A program made the translations under genes and the position numbers. Positions 35,606-44,018 of a DNA stretch of 64,000 nucleotides are shown here, one piece after another. Under the pieces are notes generated by a model. It did no database searches. It saw nothing but the letters and a program-made list of their open reading frames with translations, and was not told where the DNA came from. Numbering within the stretch: position 1 is the first letter of the stretch; each line of letters starts with the position of its first letter. The DNA is from Candidatus Zymogenus saltonus (GTDB lineage Bacteria > Desulfobacterota > Zymogenia > Zymogenales > Zymogenaceae), in contig JAFGIX010000085.1 of NCBI GenBank assembly GCA_016929395.1, forward strand, positions 1-64,000, given 5' to 3'.

Positions 35606-36457
35606 ATGGAAACCGAAAAGCTTATGTCGATTCCGGCGGCGGAGCTGGCAAGGGGGATCAATATCGGGGGCGACATCCCCGTGACTATCGTTAAATACGA
35701 CGAGGCCCTCTCCCAAAACTTCGCAAGGACAATGGCGGACGAGATAGAGAAAAACAACAATACCGATAAAAAAACGAGTTTCATCCTCCCGGTGGGGCCG
35801 AAGGGGCAGTACGAGCCGTTCGTGAATATCGCCATCGATGAGGGGATCGACCTCTCGCGATCCTCCTTCTTCTTCATGGACGAGTACCTGACCGATGACG
35901 ACCGCTACATTTCCACAAACCATCCCCTCTCATTTAGGGCATTTGTCGAGGAGACCTTAACGAAGCGGCTGACCGGAAGGGCGGGATTCGATCCAAAGAG
36001 CGTCCACTTCCCCAATCCGGCAGACGTGGGGGCGTACGGGAATTTGATAGAGGACTCCGGCGGGATAGAGGTATCCTTTGCCGGCGTCGGTATAAACGGC
36101 CACCTCGCCTTCAACGAGCCTCCTGATATGCCGGTAGATATCGAGGAATTTTTAAACCTCCCCACCAGGGTCCTATCCCTGTCGCGCGAGACGAGGACGA
36201 TAAACTCGGTCACTGCGGGCGGCGGCGCCATAGACTACATCCCGAAGAGGGCAGTGACGGTGGGGATGAGGGAGATATTTTCGGCAAAAAAAATCAGGAT
36301 ATACATGAACAGGGATTGGCAGAAATACGGAGTCAGGAGGGCGCTCTACGGGGAGATTTCCCCCATATTTCCGGCCTCTCTGGTCAGGAGGCACGTGGAT
36401 GTCGCCTTCGTGATTACCGAAGAGGTGGCCCTTCCGCCTGCGCCTGAGATAAGGTAG
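35606..36457 (+). CDS. nagB: Glucosamine-6-phosphate deaminase-like protein
   Basis: A 283-residue member of the NagB/6-phosphogluconolactonase superfamily. Family motifs are FILPVGPKGQYEP, FFMDEYL, and GVGINGHLAFNEP near residue 153, plus the AVTVGM motif. It would convert glucosamine 6-phosphate to fructose 6-phosphate and ammonia. The position of the Escherichia coli catalytic Asp141 is Asn here (GING rather than GNDG), as also occurs in Bacillus-type enzymes. It is somewhat longer than the usual 240-266 residues at the N-terminus. Although 12 kb from nagA, it would complete that pathway. A related but different substrate is possible. Confidence 0.75.
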   Translation: METEKLMSIPAAELARGINIGGDIPVTIVKYDEALSQNFARTMADEIEKNNNTDKKTSFILPVGPKGQYEPFVNIAIDEGIDLSRSSFFFMDEYLTDDDRYISTNHPLSFRAFVEETLTKRLTGRAGFDPKSVHFPNPADVGAYGNLIEDSGGIEVSFAGVGINGHLAFNEPPDMPVDIEEFLNLPTRVLSLSRETRTINSVTAGGGAIDYIPKRAVTVGMREIFSAKKIRIYMNRDWQKYGVRRALYGEISPIFPASLVRRHVDVAFVITEEVALPPAPEIR

Positions 36458-36539
36458 CCGGGTGACTTCACATTACTACATTGCGTCACAATCAGCCTGA
36501 ATAACAAAATGGCAATTCAAATTTTTAAACCACTTTCCC

Positions 36540-36568
36540 TTGACCTTCCCCCGCAAATAAACTATACT
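36540..36568 (+). promoter_or_regulatory. Promoter of MoxR/VWA operon
   Basis: TTGACC (36540-36545) and TATACT (36563-36568) are separated by 17 bases. Transcription would begin near 36575, giving a leader of about 55 nt to the ATG at 36630. Confidence 0.6.
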
Positions 36569-36629
36569 AATTATTTAATGCTTTAAAACCCTACAGTTCT
36601 TTTTCACTTTTTGGATATTGGATATAGAA

Positions 36630-37487
36630 ATGAAAGATTACAGCGGAACCGAAAGCTATATCGTCTCCCAACACCTGATGGACTCGGTAAACGTCTCCAT
36701 CGCCTTAAGCAGGCCCCTCCTGGTCAAGGGGGAGCCGGGAACCGGAAAGACGCTTCTCGCCCACTCCATTGCCGAGGGTATAAAAAAGGAGATCATCGTT
36801 TGGAACATCAAATCGACCACCAAGGCCAAGGACGGCCTCTACGTATACGACACGGTGCAGAGGCTCAACGACGCCCGCTTCGGCGAGGGGAACGTCTCCG
36901 ACATCAAGCGCTACATCAAGCTCGGAAAGCTCGGTCAGTCCTTCACGACGGATAAGCAGGTGGTGCTTCTCATCGACGAGATCGATAAGGCCGACCTCGA
37001 GTTTCCCAACGACCTCCTAAACGAAATGGACGTGATGTCCTTTCACATACCGGAGACGGACGAGACGATCACCGCGAAGAACAGGCCCATCGTCATCATC
37101 ACCTCCAACAGCGAGAAGGAGCTCCCGGACGCGTTCCTTCGCCGGTGCGTCTTCCACTACATCGAGTTTCCGGACGATGAGCTGATGGAACGGATAATCA
37201 GGGTCCACTTCCCGAATATCGAAAGAGACCTGATGGACGCCGTCATCGCCAGGTTCTACTGGATAAGGTCCCTCAACCGGCTCAGGAAAAAGCCCTCTAC
37301 CTCGGAGCTTATCGACTGGGTTCAGGCGCTCATCGTTGGGGGGATAGACCCCGACCGGGTGGAGGCCGAGATACCGTTTCTGGGAACCCTTATGAAGAAA
37401 AACGAGGACTACATCACAGTCGAGAGGCACAAGGACTACGACAAGAGCTATCAGGGCTACCGCCAGAGAAACGGACGAGGAGCGTAG
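36630..37487 (+). CDS. MoxR-family AAA+ ATPase
   Basis: A 285-residue AAA+ ATPase of the MoxR type. The Walker A motif is GEPGTGKT near residue 36, Walker B is VVLLIDEIDKAD, sensor 1 is IVIITSNSEKELPDAF and the arginine finger region is LRRCVFHYIEFP. MoxR ATPases with VWA partners act as chaperones that assemble or insert metal centres in enzyme complexes. I chose the ATG at 36630 because MKDYSGTESYIVS aligns with the usual start; a TTG at 36618 would add four residues. The gene ends exactly where the VWA gene begins, marking a two-gene operon. Confidence 0.9.
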   Translation: MKDYSGTESYIVSQHLMDSVNVSIALSRPLLVKGEPGTGKTLLAHSIAEGIKKEIIVWNIKSTTKAKDGLYVYDTVQRLNDARFGEGNVSDIKRYIKLGKLGQSFTTDKQVVLLIDEIDKADLEFPNDLLNEMDVMSFHIPETDETITAKNRPIVIITSNSEKELPDAFLRRCVFHYIEFPDDELMERIIRVHFPNIERDLMDAVIARFYWIRSLNRLRKKPSTSELIDWVQALIVGGIDPDRVEAEIPFLGTLMKKNEDYITVERHKDYDKSYQGYRQRNGRGA

Positions 37488-38654
37488 ATGTTCATCGATT
37501 TTTTCTTCGAGCTAAAATCGAGGGGAGTGCCGGTCTCCCTAACCGAGTGGATCGTGCTACACAAGGTCCTCTCCGAGAACCTCAACCTGACGAGCCTCGA
37601 TCGCTTCTACTACATCGCTAGGGCGGTTCTCGTCAAGGACGAGGCCCTCTACGACAAATACGACATCGCATTCGCCTCCTACTTCAAGGGGATCGAGACC
37701 CCGGAGGAGATGGTCGCCGAGATACTGAAAGGTCTGGAGAGAATTGATGCGCTCGTCCTCACGCCGGAGCAGATGGCCCTCCTTGAAGCCCTCGATCTCG
37801 ACGAGGTCAGGGCGAACTTCGAGCGCCAGTGGGGGGAGGGACGCTACAAGGGACACAAGGGAGGAAACAGAGCGATAGGCACCGGCGGGACGTCTACCCA
37901 GGGGGCCTACGGCTTTCACCCCACCGGCGTGAGGATAGGCCAGGACGGCTCCCGCCACAGGCGCGCCGTCCAGATCGCCGAGGAGCGGAGGTTCAAGAAC
38001 TACTCGTCCGAAGTAATCCTCGACACGAGGAACATCAAGGTCGCCCTGTCGAGGCTGAGGACGCTCCTCCCCCGGGGGCCGGAGGACGAGCTCGACCTCG
38101 ACAAGACCATCGACAAGACCTGCAGGAACGGCGGCGAGATCGACCTCGTCTGGGGAAGAAGCCTCACCAACGCCGCAAAGGTCCTCCTCTTCATGGACTC
38201 CGGCGGGTCGATGAACCCCTTCGTCCAGACGGTGGAGCGCCTCTTTTCCGCCGCCAAGAGCCAGATCAGGGACCTCAGGTACTTCTACTTCCACAACTGC
38301 ATCTACCAGGAGATGTACAGCGACTTCATGAAGAGGGAGAAGGCAAAGACCATCGATGTCCTGAGGCAGTACGGGAGCGACTACAGAGCTATCCTCGTGG
38401 GTGACGCCGACATGGCCCCCTCGGAGCTTCTCAACGTCGACGGCGCCATCTACTACTATTACAGAAACGACACCCCCGGCATCCACTGGCTGAAGATGGT
38501 CAAGGACCACTTCAGAAAGTGCGTCTGGCTGAACCCAAGGCCCGCCCGTATCTGGCCCCACACCGACACGATCCCGATCGTCAAGGAGGTCTTTCCGATG
38601 TACGAGATGACCCTCGAGGGGATTACGGATGCGGTGAAGTATCTGATGAGGTGA
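37488..38654 (+). CDS. VWA domain protein, CoxE-like
   Basis: A 388-residue partner of the MoxR ATPase. The N-terminal part (FFFELKSRGVPVSLTEW) is the standard opening of CoxE-like proteins. The middle is basic and Gly-rich (GRYKGHKGGNRAIGTGG). The C-terminal von Willebrand A domain has the metal-ion site DSGGSM near residue 237 and further motifs LRYFYFHNC and ILVGDADMAP. In carbon monoxide dehydrogenase operons CoxD/CoxE mature the active site, but no such molybdenum enzyme is nearby. The target is therefore unknown. ATPase stop and VWA start are adjacent, indicating translational coupling. Confidence 0.88.
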   Translation: MFIDFFFELKSRGVPVSLTEWIVLHKVLSENLNLTSLDRFYYIARAVLVKDEALYDKYDIAFASYFKGIETPEEMVAEILKGLERIDALVLTPEQMALLEALDLDEVRANFERQWGEGRYKGHKGGNRAIGTGGTSTQGAYGFHPTGVRIGQDGSRHRRAVQIAEERRFKNYSSEVILDTRNIKVALSRLRTLLPRGPEDELDLDKTIDKTCRNGGEIDLVWGRSLTNAAKVLLFMDSGGSMNPFVQTVERLFSAAKSQIRDLRYFYFHNCIYQEMYSDFMKREKAKTIDVLRQYGSDYRAILVGDADMAPSELLNVDGAIYYYYRNDTPGIHWLKMVKDHFRKCVWLNPRPARIWPHTDTIPIVKEVFPMYEMTLEGITDAVKYLMR

Positions 38655-38759
38655 GGGGGGGGAGCTTTAGTTTATAGGTGTATTCAGTATTCAATATTAT
38701 TAAAATTTACTTTTCCTGCTTTCCTTTATCTGATTCTCACCCAATTAAGAATAGGTCTA

Positions 38760-39560
38760 TCAAAAGATGAAATTCCTTGTAATAATATAGACTATTATCC
38801 CGCCAATAATTGTGGTAACTAAACCTATAAACCATGGATTTGATAATAAATCAGAATCATCCTTTTCACTAAAGGTTGGAGAAGTTTTTATTGTCTTGGT
38901 TTCGGTTTCGGTAATTATTTTGGGCTTATTTTCCGGTTTTTTTTCAAGCACTTTTGGTTCAATTATCTTTGGTTTTACAATCACCTTAATAGGCATTACT
39001 GGAACGTCATCAACATGATATCCTGTATCATTTAAGTACGGCCAATTCTGAATATATCCATTTTCATGTGCAAAAAACAAAACTTTATCATCCATATCGT
39101 GAAAATCATTACCATCATACCAAACGATTTTTCTATAAACCCAACTTGTCGAAGAGAAAACCTGTTCCATATTGAATTCACCGTTTGTGCCAAAAATTAC
39201 GTAATATGTTTTTGGTTCAGAAGGAGCCTTCAAATCTATCGGGATATCCCAATTTCTACCGCCTGTCGGAATCCATTTATCAATAGTCACTATTGAACTT
39301 TCACGTTTACCCCAAGTCCAGGTATATCCGAAAGGTACTACGGCATCTGGGCTGTTGCTGTTATATGTTTTGCACTCAATATTTCCTTCTATGTATTCCT
39401 TCGGCTCCACATAAATTGTCCACTTCGATTCAGACAATGATTGCCCCGCCAAAACACCACCTGTAAGCACTATTCTGTTTTTAGCATACAAGTTTATCGA
39501 TAAAGCAATAAGAAGAATAACCTGAAAAGTGACCAGTCTAAAATACATTATTCTGACCAT
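38760..39560 (-). CDS. AT-rich orphan gene, tail-anchored exported protein
   Basis: A 266-residue protein I do not recognise. It has an N-terminal signal-like segment (LVTFQVILLIALSINLYA, about residues 8-25), a beta-rich extracytoplasmic body with many Trp and Tyr residues, a proline/lysine-rich stalk (KVIVKPKIIEPKVLEKKPENK), and a C-terminal membrane helix (WFIGLVTTIIGGIIVYIIT). Such an arrangement suggests a type I-like membrane protein with its domain outside the cytoplasm. Its base composition is far more AT-rich than the flanking genes, and codon use differs, pointing to recent acquisition. No ribosome site is strong. Confidence 0.65.
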   Translation of the reverse strand: MVRIMYFRLVTFQVILLIALSINLYAKNRIVLTGGVLAGQSLSESKWTIYVEPKEYIEGNIECKTYNSNSPDAVVPFGYTWTWGKRESSIVTIDKWIPTGGRNWDIPIDLKAPSEPKTYYVIFGTNGEFNMEQVFSSTSWVYRKIVWYDGNDFHDMDDKVLFFAHENGYIQNWPYLNDTGYHVDDVPVMPIKVIVKPKIIEPKVLEKKPENKPKIITETETKTIKTSPTFSEKDDSDLLSNPWFIGLVTTIIGGIIVYIITRNFIF

Positions 39561-39621
39561 TGAAAAAACCTTTTTAAATCATCTCTTTTTAGTTTTAAAT
39601 CCGCTAAACAACCAAGGGCAT

Positions 39622-39651
39622 ATTAAATCATAAATATTTGTATTATGTCAA
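39622..39651 (-). promoter_or_regulatory. Promoter of AT-rich orphan gene
   Basis: On the minus strand TTGACA (39651-39646) and TTTAAT (39627-39622) are 18 bases apart. Transcription would start near 39615, about 55 nt before the ATG at 39560. Confidence 0.5.
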
Positions 39652-39750
39652 AGAGAACTTATAACAATGATAATAAAAATTTTGAATTTTTATAATGAAA
39701 TTTAAAAGGCTTTATTACATTTTCTATGGCCCTCCCCCCCAACTTTCCCC

Positions 39751-39779
39751 TTGCAAAATTGATAAATACTATATATATT
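39751..39779 (+). promoter_or_regulatory. Promoter of beta-propeller lipoprotein gene
   Basis: TTGCAA (39751-39756) and TATATT (39774-39779) are 17 bases apart. Transcription would begin near 39786, about 30 nt before the ATG at 39816. This also argues against any start codon further upstream in the same open frame. Confidence 0.55.
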
Positions 39780-39815
39780 AGTGAAAATATCCTAAATTTT
39801 CTAAGGGGAAATGAA

Positions 39816-40892
39816 ATGTCTGCGAAAACGAAAAATATTAGCGGGCTGAAAGTCTTATTAATTTTACTGACGGCCGTACCCTTATGCCTCGCCACCGGGT
39901 GCGCAAAGAACATCGAGACGGAGATTCCCATCGACAACTGCATCAGAATCACCGGGATGCCGGGGCCGGAGGACTTCGCCTACATCGCAAGCGAGAATAT
40001 CCTCGTCGTCTCCAGCGACGACAGGAGAAACCATGAGAAAGACGGAAAGCTCTTCTGGATCGACCTTGCCCTCCCGCCCGAGGAGCAGGTGGGAAATCCG
40101 ATCGACATCGAGTACCCGGATAGCTTCAAGCCCCACGGCGTCAGCTACATAACCACGGATACCGGCGGAAGGCTCTTCGTCATCTCCCACCCGAATCCGG
40201 CTGAGGGGCTGCACACCGTAGAGGTCTTCGACATGACGGGCAGTGGAAACAACAGGGAGTGGAAGCACGTCGAGACGCTTAAGAGCGAGCTCTACACGAG
40301 CCCGAACGACCTCGTGGCGCTGCCCGACGGGACGTTATTCGTCTCCAACGACTCCGGCAAGGGAGGAAACACCATCAAGAAGATCAAGGCCCTCTTCAAG
40401 ATAAAAAACGGCGACATCATCTACTACGACGGTGCGGAATATATCGACTTCGGCAACCCGGAGTCCTACGGAAACGGTATCAACTACTTTAAAGCGGACG
40501 GGGCGGAGTATCTGTACCGCGCGGCTCTGATGGACAAGTCGGTCAAGAAATACGAGATCATAAGGACCGAAGGCAAGATCACCGGGCTGAAATACCTCTC
40601 GAAGGTCGACCTGGGCACGATGCCGGACAACCTCGAAATCGAGCCTGACGGCACCATTTACGCGGCATGTCACTTCAACTCGTTTATCTTCTTGAAACAC
40701 GCCAAGGACGGCGCAAACATCTCCCCCACGCAGATATTGGTAGTCTCTCCGGCGGGCGAAGTCAAGGAAATCTACGCCAACAAGGGTCAGGAAATATCGG
40801 CGGGGAGCGTGGGACGCGTCATTAACGGCAGGCTCTACATCGGACAGGTCTTCGAGGGTTTCCTCCTCTCCTGTCCCTGCTGCTCGGAGTAG
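39816..40892 (+). CDS. SMP-30/paraoxonase-like beta-propeller lipoprotein
   Basis: A protein of 358 residues. It has a signal segment (VLLILLTAVPLCLATGC) that ends in the lipobox ATGC, so it should be lipid-anchored. The body is a six-bladed-propeller type similar to SMP-30/gluconolactonase and arylesterase families, with calcium-site-like motifs FKPHGVSY, SPNDLVALPDGTLFVSND, TMPDNLEIEPDGTIYAACH and ISAGSVGRVING. It may hydrolyse a lactone or ester, or simply bind a ligand. The C-terminus ends in CPCCSE. The start is the ATG at 39816 with AAGGGGA upstream; the frame extends to 39726 but there is a promoter in that region. Confidence 0.82.
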   Translation: MSAKTKNISGLKVLLILLTAVPLCLATGCAKNIETEIPIDNCIRITGMPGPEDFAYIASENILVVSSDDRRNHEKDGKLFWIDLALPPEEQVGNPIDIEYPDSFKPHGVSYITTDTGGRLFVISHPNPAEGLHTVEVFDMTGSGNNREWKHVETLKSELYTSPNDLVALPDGTLFVSNDSGKGGNTIKKIKALFKIKNGDIIYYDGAEYIDFGNPESYGNGINYFKADGAEYLYRAALMDKSVKKYEIIRTEGKITGLKYLSKVDLGTMPDNLEIEPDGTIYAACHFNSFIFLKHAKDGANISPTQILVVSPAGEVKEIYANKGQEISAGSVGRVINGRLYIGQVFEGFLLSCPCCSE

Positions 40893-40933
40893 AAAGAATA
40901 TATGATCGAGAGGATTTAAAACATAAAGGACGA

Positions 40934-40970
40934 CGGCGGGAGATGCCGGATTTATCCGACTCTCCCGCCG
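40934..40970. terminator. Bidirectional hairpin terminator
   Basis: CGGCGGGAGA (40934-40943) pairs perfectly with TCTCCCGCCG (40961-40970), and CGGA/TCCG forms an inner stem. It is followed by CCTTTCT on the plus strand and by TCCTTTATGTTTT on the minus strand. It lies between the convergent propeller and HD genes and could stop both. Confidence 0.7.
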
Positions 40971-40996
40971 CCTTTCTACTTGAAAGCCTTTCCTGT

Positions 40997-41506
40997 TTAG
41001 AGATATTTCCCCTCGGCGATCTCCCTTCCACTCTTCGTCCTGAAAAGCTTTTTTATCACACCCGCGAGCTTTCCCTTGTCCTCAACGTCATACAAATCCG
41101 GGATGTTGACTATCCAGTCCGCATCCCAGATGATCCTGAACTCCACTGTGTCGATATCCCTCGCGCTGTGGTGGCTCCCCACGATCCGGCACACGTGGTC
41201 TATCGTGTCGGCGTCGAGGCCCACATCCCTCATTATCCCCTCGGCGATCCTCGGGCCCTCCATCTCCTGGTACTTGGCCGCGGAGGAGCCGTGTTTCCTC
41301 TCCGCCTCCTTGATGCCGATGTCGTGGAGGAGCGCGGCGGAGACCACGACCTTCGGGTCGCCCCCCTCCGCTTTCATTATCTCAGAGGCATACCCGAATA
41401 CGGTAAGGGCGTGGTCGATCCTCTTTTGATCGTCTCCGAACAGTCTCTTTACCTCCTCGATCAACCTATCCTCCAATAACATATCGAAAGCCTCCTTTCC
41501 GTCCAT
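40997..41506 (-). CDS. HD-domain phosphohydrolase
   Basis: A 169-residue HD-superfamily protein. The metal-binding residues are in DHALTVFGYA, AALLHDIG and the later GSHHSARDIDTV and WDADW motifs. Such small HD proteins hydrolyse phosphate from nucleotides or other metabolites; substrate is unknown. The gene begins 29 nt after the DUF2461 gene ends, so the two are probably co-transcribed. There is no GGDEF or response regulator domain, and the GYP motif of c-di-GMP phosphodiesterases is absent. Confidence 0.85.
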   Translation of the reverse strand: MDGKEAFDMLLEDRLIEEVKRLFGDDQKRIDHALTVFGYASEIMKAEGGDPKVVVSAALLHDIGIKEAERKHGSSAAKYQEMEGPRIAEGIMRDVGLDADTIDHVCRIVGSHHSARDIDTVEFRIIWDADWIVNIPDLYDVEDKGKLAGVIKKLFRTKSGREIAEGKYL

Positions 41507-41535
41507 CCCATTAAATCAATAAATCTCAGGGGAGA

Positions 41536-42264
41536 TTACTCCCCCACCCTCTCGACCATCTCAACGAGCCACCGGTGGAGGGGGGCCATCTTTACAAAAT
41601 ATTCGAAGGCGTAGTCGACCATCGCCTCCGAGTAGAACTCCCGAGGAATTGGCGACTCGGCAAAGGCGGTAAGCCCCTTGTTCAAAAGGAGGCCAGCCCT
41701 CTCGTGATCCGGGTCGTAGCCCCGGGGCACCTTCTTGTAGCGCTCCCCGCCGTAGAGCCCGCACCTACCGTCACCCTTGACGGAAGAGCCTCCCTCGACC
41801 TCGCTTATCGCCTCGGCGAGCTTAGGGCCGTGGGTGGGGTGAACCACCGATCTCCTGTACTCGTCCAGGTGCTCCTTGGGAAACATGTATATTCCCGCGC
41901 CGATCAGAAGGAGCTCCGGCTCCACGTGAAAGTAGAACCCCGAGCACTCCATCCTCTTCCTCCTCCCCTCCCAGAATAATATCGCCAGGTGGGTCTTGTA
42001 TGGGGACTTGTCCTTGCTGAACCTGACATCCTTGCTTATCCGAAAAAGGGACTTGTTGACCCTCGGGTCGGCGATGATGTTCGGGGCGATAAGCTCAAGC
42101 CTCTCTCCCATGTCGACGACGAAATCCCTGGCCGGCGCCATGACGTGATCCTCGAAATCACCCCTGTGGTCGTCGAACCACACCTTCTTGTTGTTCACAG
42201 CTAATCCCCTGTAAAACTTCAACGTATCATCGCTGAAGCCCGTGAATCTCCCTTTGTCCCCCAT
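41536..42264 (-). CDS. DUF2461 family protein
   Basis: A 242-residue protein matching the DUF2461 (TIGR02453) family. The start FTGFSDDTLKFYRGLAVNNKKVWFDDHR and the segment KSLFRISKDVRFSKDKSPYKTHLAILFWEG are characteristic. Function is unknown; these proteins are cytoplasmic and common in bacteria and fungi. The ATG at 42264 is preceded by AAGGAG. Its partner gene codes for an HD hydrolase. Confidence 0.9.
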   Translation of the reverse strand: MGDKGRFTGFSDDTLKFYRGLAVNNKKVWFDDHRGDFEDHVMAPARDFVVDMGERLELIAPNIIADPRVNKSLFRISKDVRFSKDKSPYKTHLAILFWEGRRKRMECSGFYFHVEPELLLIGAGIYMFPKEHLDEYRRSVVHPTHGPKLAEAISEVEGGSSVKGDGRCGLYGGERYKKVPRGYDPDHERAGLLLNKGLTAFAESPIPREFYSEAMVDYAFEYFVKMAPLHRWLVEMVERVGE

Positions 42265-42309
42265 CCTTATATACTCCTTAAACTCAATACTATTTTAGTG
42301 CCTAATAAT

Positions 42310-42338
42310 AGTCTACTTTATATGTCGGGATTTATCAA
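42310..42338 (-). promoter_or_regulatory. Possible promoter of DUF2461-HD operon
   Basis: On the minus strand TTGATA (42338-42333) and TAGACT (42315-42310) are 17 bases apart. Both boxes are imperfect, so the call is tentative. Confidence 0.35.
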
Positions 42339-42401
42339 GGACAATGTATTTCCGTGCAAAGGAATTTTTCAATTTATTCATCTATTCCATCCCATTCTTA
42401 C

Positions 42402-42430
42402 TTGTCTTTAGGCCCCGATTCTGATAAAAT
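42402..42430 (+). promoter_or_regulatory. Possible promoter of CrtI-like gene
   Basis: TTGTCT (42402-42407) and TAAAAT (42425-42430) are 17 bases apart, about 50 nt before the ATG at 42483. The -35 box is weak and the -10 box good. Confidence 0.4.
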
Positions 42431-42482
42431 CCAAAATCCGTATAAATATTCTGTTTTACTCTATCCGGTTAAGGAGCTGACC

Positions 42483-44018
42483 ATGACAAATTCGGTAGTG
42501 ATCGGAGCGGGAATGGCGGGACTCACCGTTGCGGCGTATCTCGCAAGGGACGGGATGGATGTTGACGTATACGAGCAGTCTGATTTCATCGGCGGGGTTA
42601 CGATGTCGATGAAGGAGAAGGGATTCACGTGGGACATCGGGCCGATGATAATCGAGGCCGTTGGTCCCGGCGAGCCGGGGGGAGTCGTGCTTAAGGAGAT
42701 AGGTGCCGCCGACAGGTTTAAGCTGATCATGGGAGACCGCGTTGTGGCCTTTCCCGATTACACCGTCAGAAAACCGGAGAAATACAGCGGGCCCTACTGG
42801 AGAAAGGATCTGTTGAAGGAGATATTTCCCGATGAGGCCGACGGTATAGACCGCTTCTACAATATCTGCGACATCGTAACCGACCTCGTCACGCTGGACA
42901 GGATGGCTAAGGTGAGGGGGCCGGTTCGCGCATTCTTCTACAAGATCGGGATGCTGATCCTCTATCTCAGGATAAAAAAATACGAGAAGCTCTCGGCGAA
43001 GGAGCTCCTCGACCTCTACTTCACCGACGAGAAGATAAAGGCCTTCTTCACCGCAATTTTGGCCGACCTCGTCGTGCTCCCCTCGGAGTTTATCGGGCTG
43101 GGCGTCCCCTTCTTCAATCCGGAGACCGCCTACGACTACAGGATCCCCGCAAAGAGGGTCTTCGGCATAGGGCCCAAGAGGGTGCAGTTTTACTACGTCG
43201 CCGGGGGCATCGGGAAGATGGTCGATGCGGTCGCCAAATCGGTAACCGAGGCTGGAGGGAAAATACACACGAATAAAGCTGTCAAGAAAATATTGACCGA
43301 GGGGGAAAAGGTCACGGGCGTCGAGCTTGAAAACGGTAAGGTCGTCGAGGCGGACATGGTGTTTGTAAGCGGCGGCGCCAGGGAGTGCTTCCTTAAACTC
43401 ATCGGCAAGGACCGCCTCCCGACCGACTTCGCGGCAAAGATCGAGGACGTTCCGCTGATGGAGTCGGTCTTCATGGTGCAGCTGGGCGTAGACATGGACC
43501 CAACCCCATACCAGGACAGGCCGGTCGTCTACTACATCAACACCTACGACATCGAGGGGGGCGTTTACCTGACCCGGGACGGCGAGTACCACGAGGGGAA
43601 GGAGGGCTTCGTAGTCTACATCAACTCCTTCCACACGCCGGAGATGGCGCCGAAAGGCATGCACTCGATAACGATTTACACCATCGCCCCGAGCGAGATC
43701 GAGGGGGGTTGGGAGGCGGTCAAGGACGAGATGACCGAAAAGTTATTAGTCGAGGTGGAGAAAACAATCCCGGGGTTGAGGAAGAGCGTTAAGGTTAAGA
43801 TCACGCTGACGCCGGACGACTTCAAGAGGATCACCTATATGCCTGATCACCACTCCTTCGGCGGGATGTGCCCAATCATGGGAAAGGAGGCCCCGAAGTT
43901 CAGGACTCCCTTCAAGAACCTCTGGTTCATCGGGAGCCAGAGCGAGGCGGGCGCCAGCGTCCCGGCCCAGATCATCAACGCCAAGCGGATATTCAAGATG
44001 GCAAAGAGGGAGGTTTAG
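42483..44018 (+). CDS. Second phytoene desaturase-like FAD oxidoreductase
   Basis: A flavoprotein of 511 residues, in the same CrtI-like group as the gene at 24781. The FAD fold is VVIGAGMAGLTVAAYLARDG at residues 6-25 and the C-terminal region contains NLWFIGSQSEAGASVPAQI. The substrate is unknown; no prenyl or carotenoid genes are adjacent, so it may act on another lipid. The start is the ATG at 42483, six bases after AAGGAG (42471-42476). The frame extends upstream to 42354 but the added residues do not resemble the family, and the promoter lies inside that extension. Confidence 0.85.
   Translation: MTNSVVIGAGMAGLTVAAYLARDGMDVDVYEQSDFIGGVTMSMKEKGFTWDIGPMIIEAVGPGEPGGVVLKEIGAADRFKLIMGDRVVAFPDYTVRKPEKYSGPYWRKDLLKEIFPDEADGIDRFYNICDIVTDLVTLDRMAKVRGPVRAFFYKIGMLILYLRIKKYEKLSAKELLDLYFTDEKIKAFFTAILADLVVLPSEFIGLGVPFFNPETAYDYRIPAKRVFGIGPKRVQFYYVAGGIGKMVDAVAKSVTEAGGKIHTNKAVKKILTEGEKVTGVELENGKVVEADMVFVSGGARECFLKLIGKDRLPTDFAAKIEDVPLMESVFMVQLGVDMDPTPYQDRPVVYYINTYDIEGGVYLTRDGEYHEGKEGFVVYINSFHTPEMAPKGMHSITIYTIAPSEIEGGWEAVKDEMTEKLLVEVEKTIPGLRKSVKVKITLTPDDFKRITYMPDHHSFGGMCPIMGKEAPKFRTPFKNLWFIGSQSEAGASVPAQIINAKRIFKMAKREV

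Noticed and set aside
37557-38561. Open frame of 334 codons antisense to the VWA gene
   Set aside because: Low-complexity Val/Glu/Asp/Leu composition typical of a shadow of a GC-rich gene; no start context or domain.
42456-43664. Long open frame of 402 codons antisense to the CrtI-like gene
   Set aside because: It mirrors the codon pattern of the sense gene, is rich in His, Val, Asp and Leu without any domain, and the sense gene is well supported.
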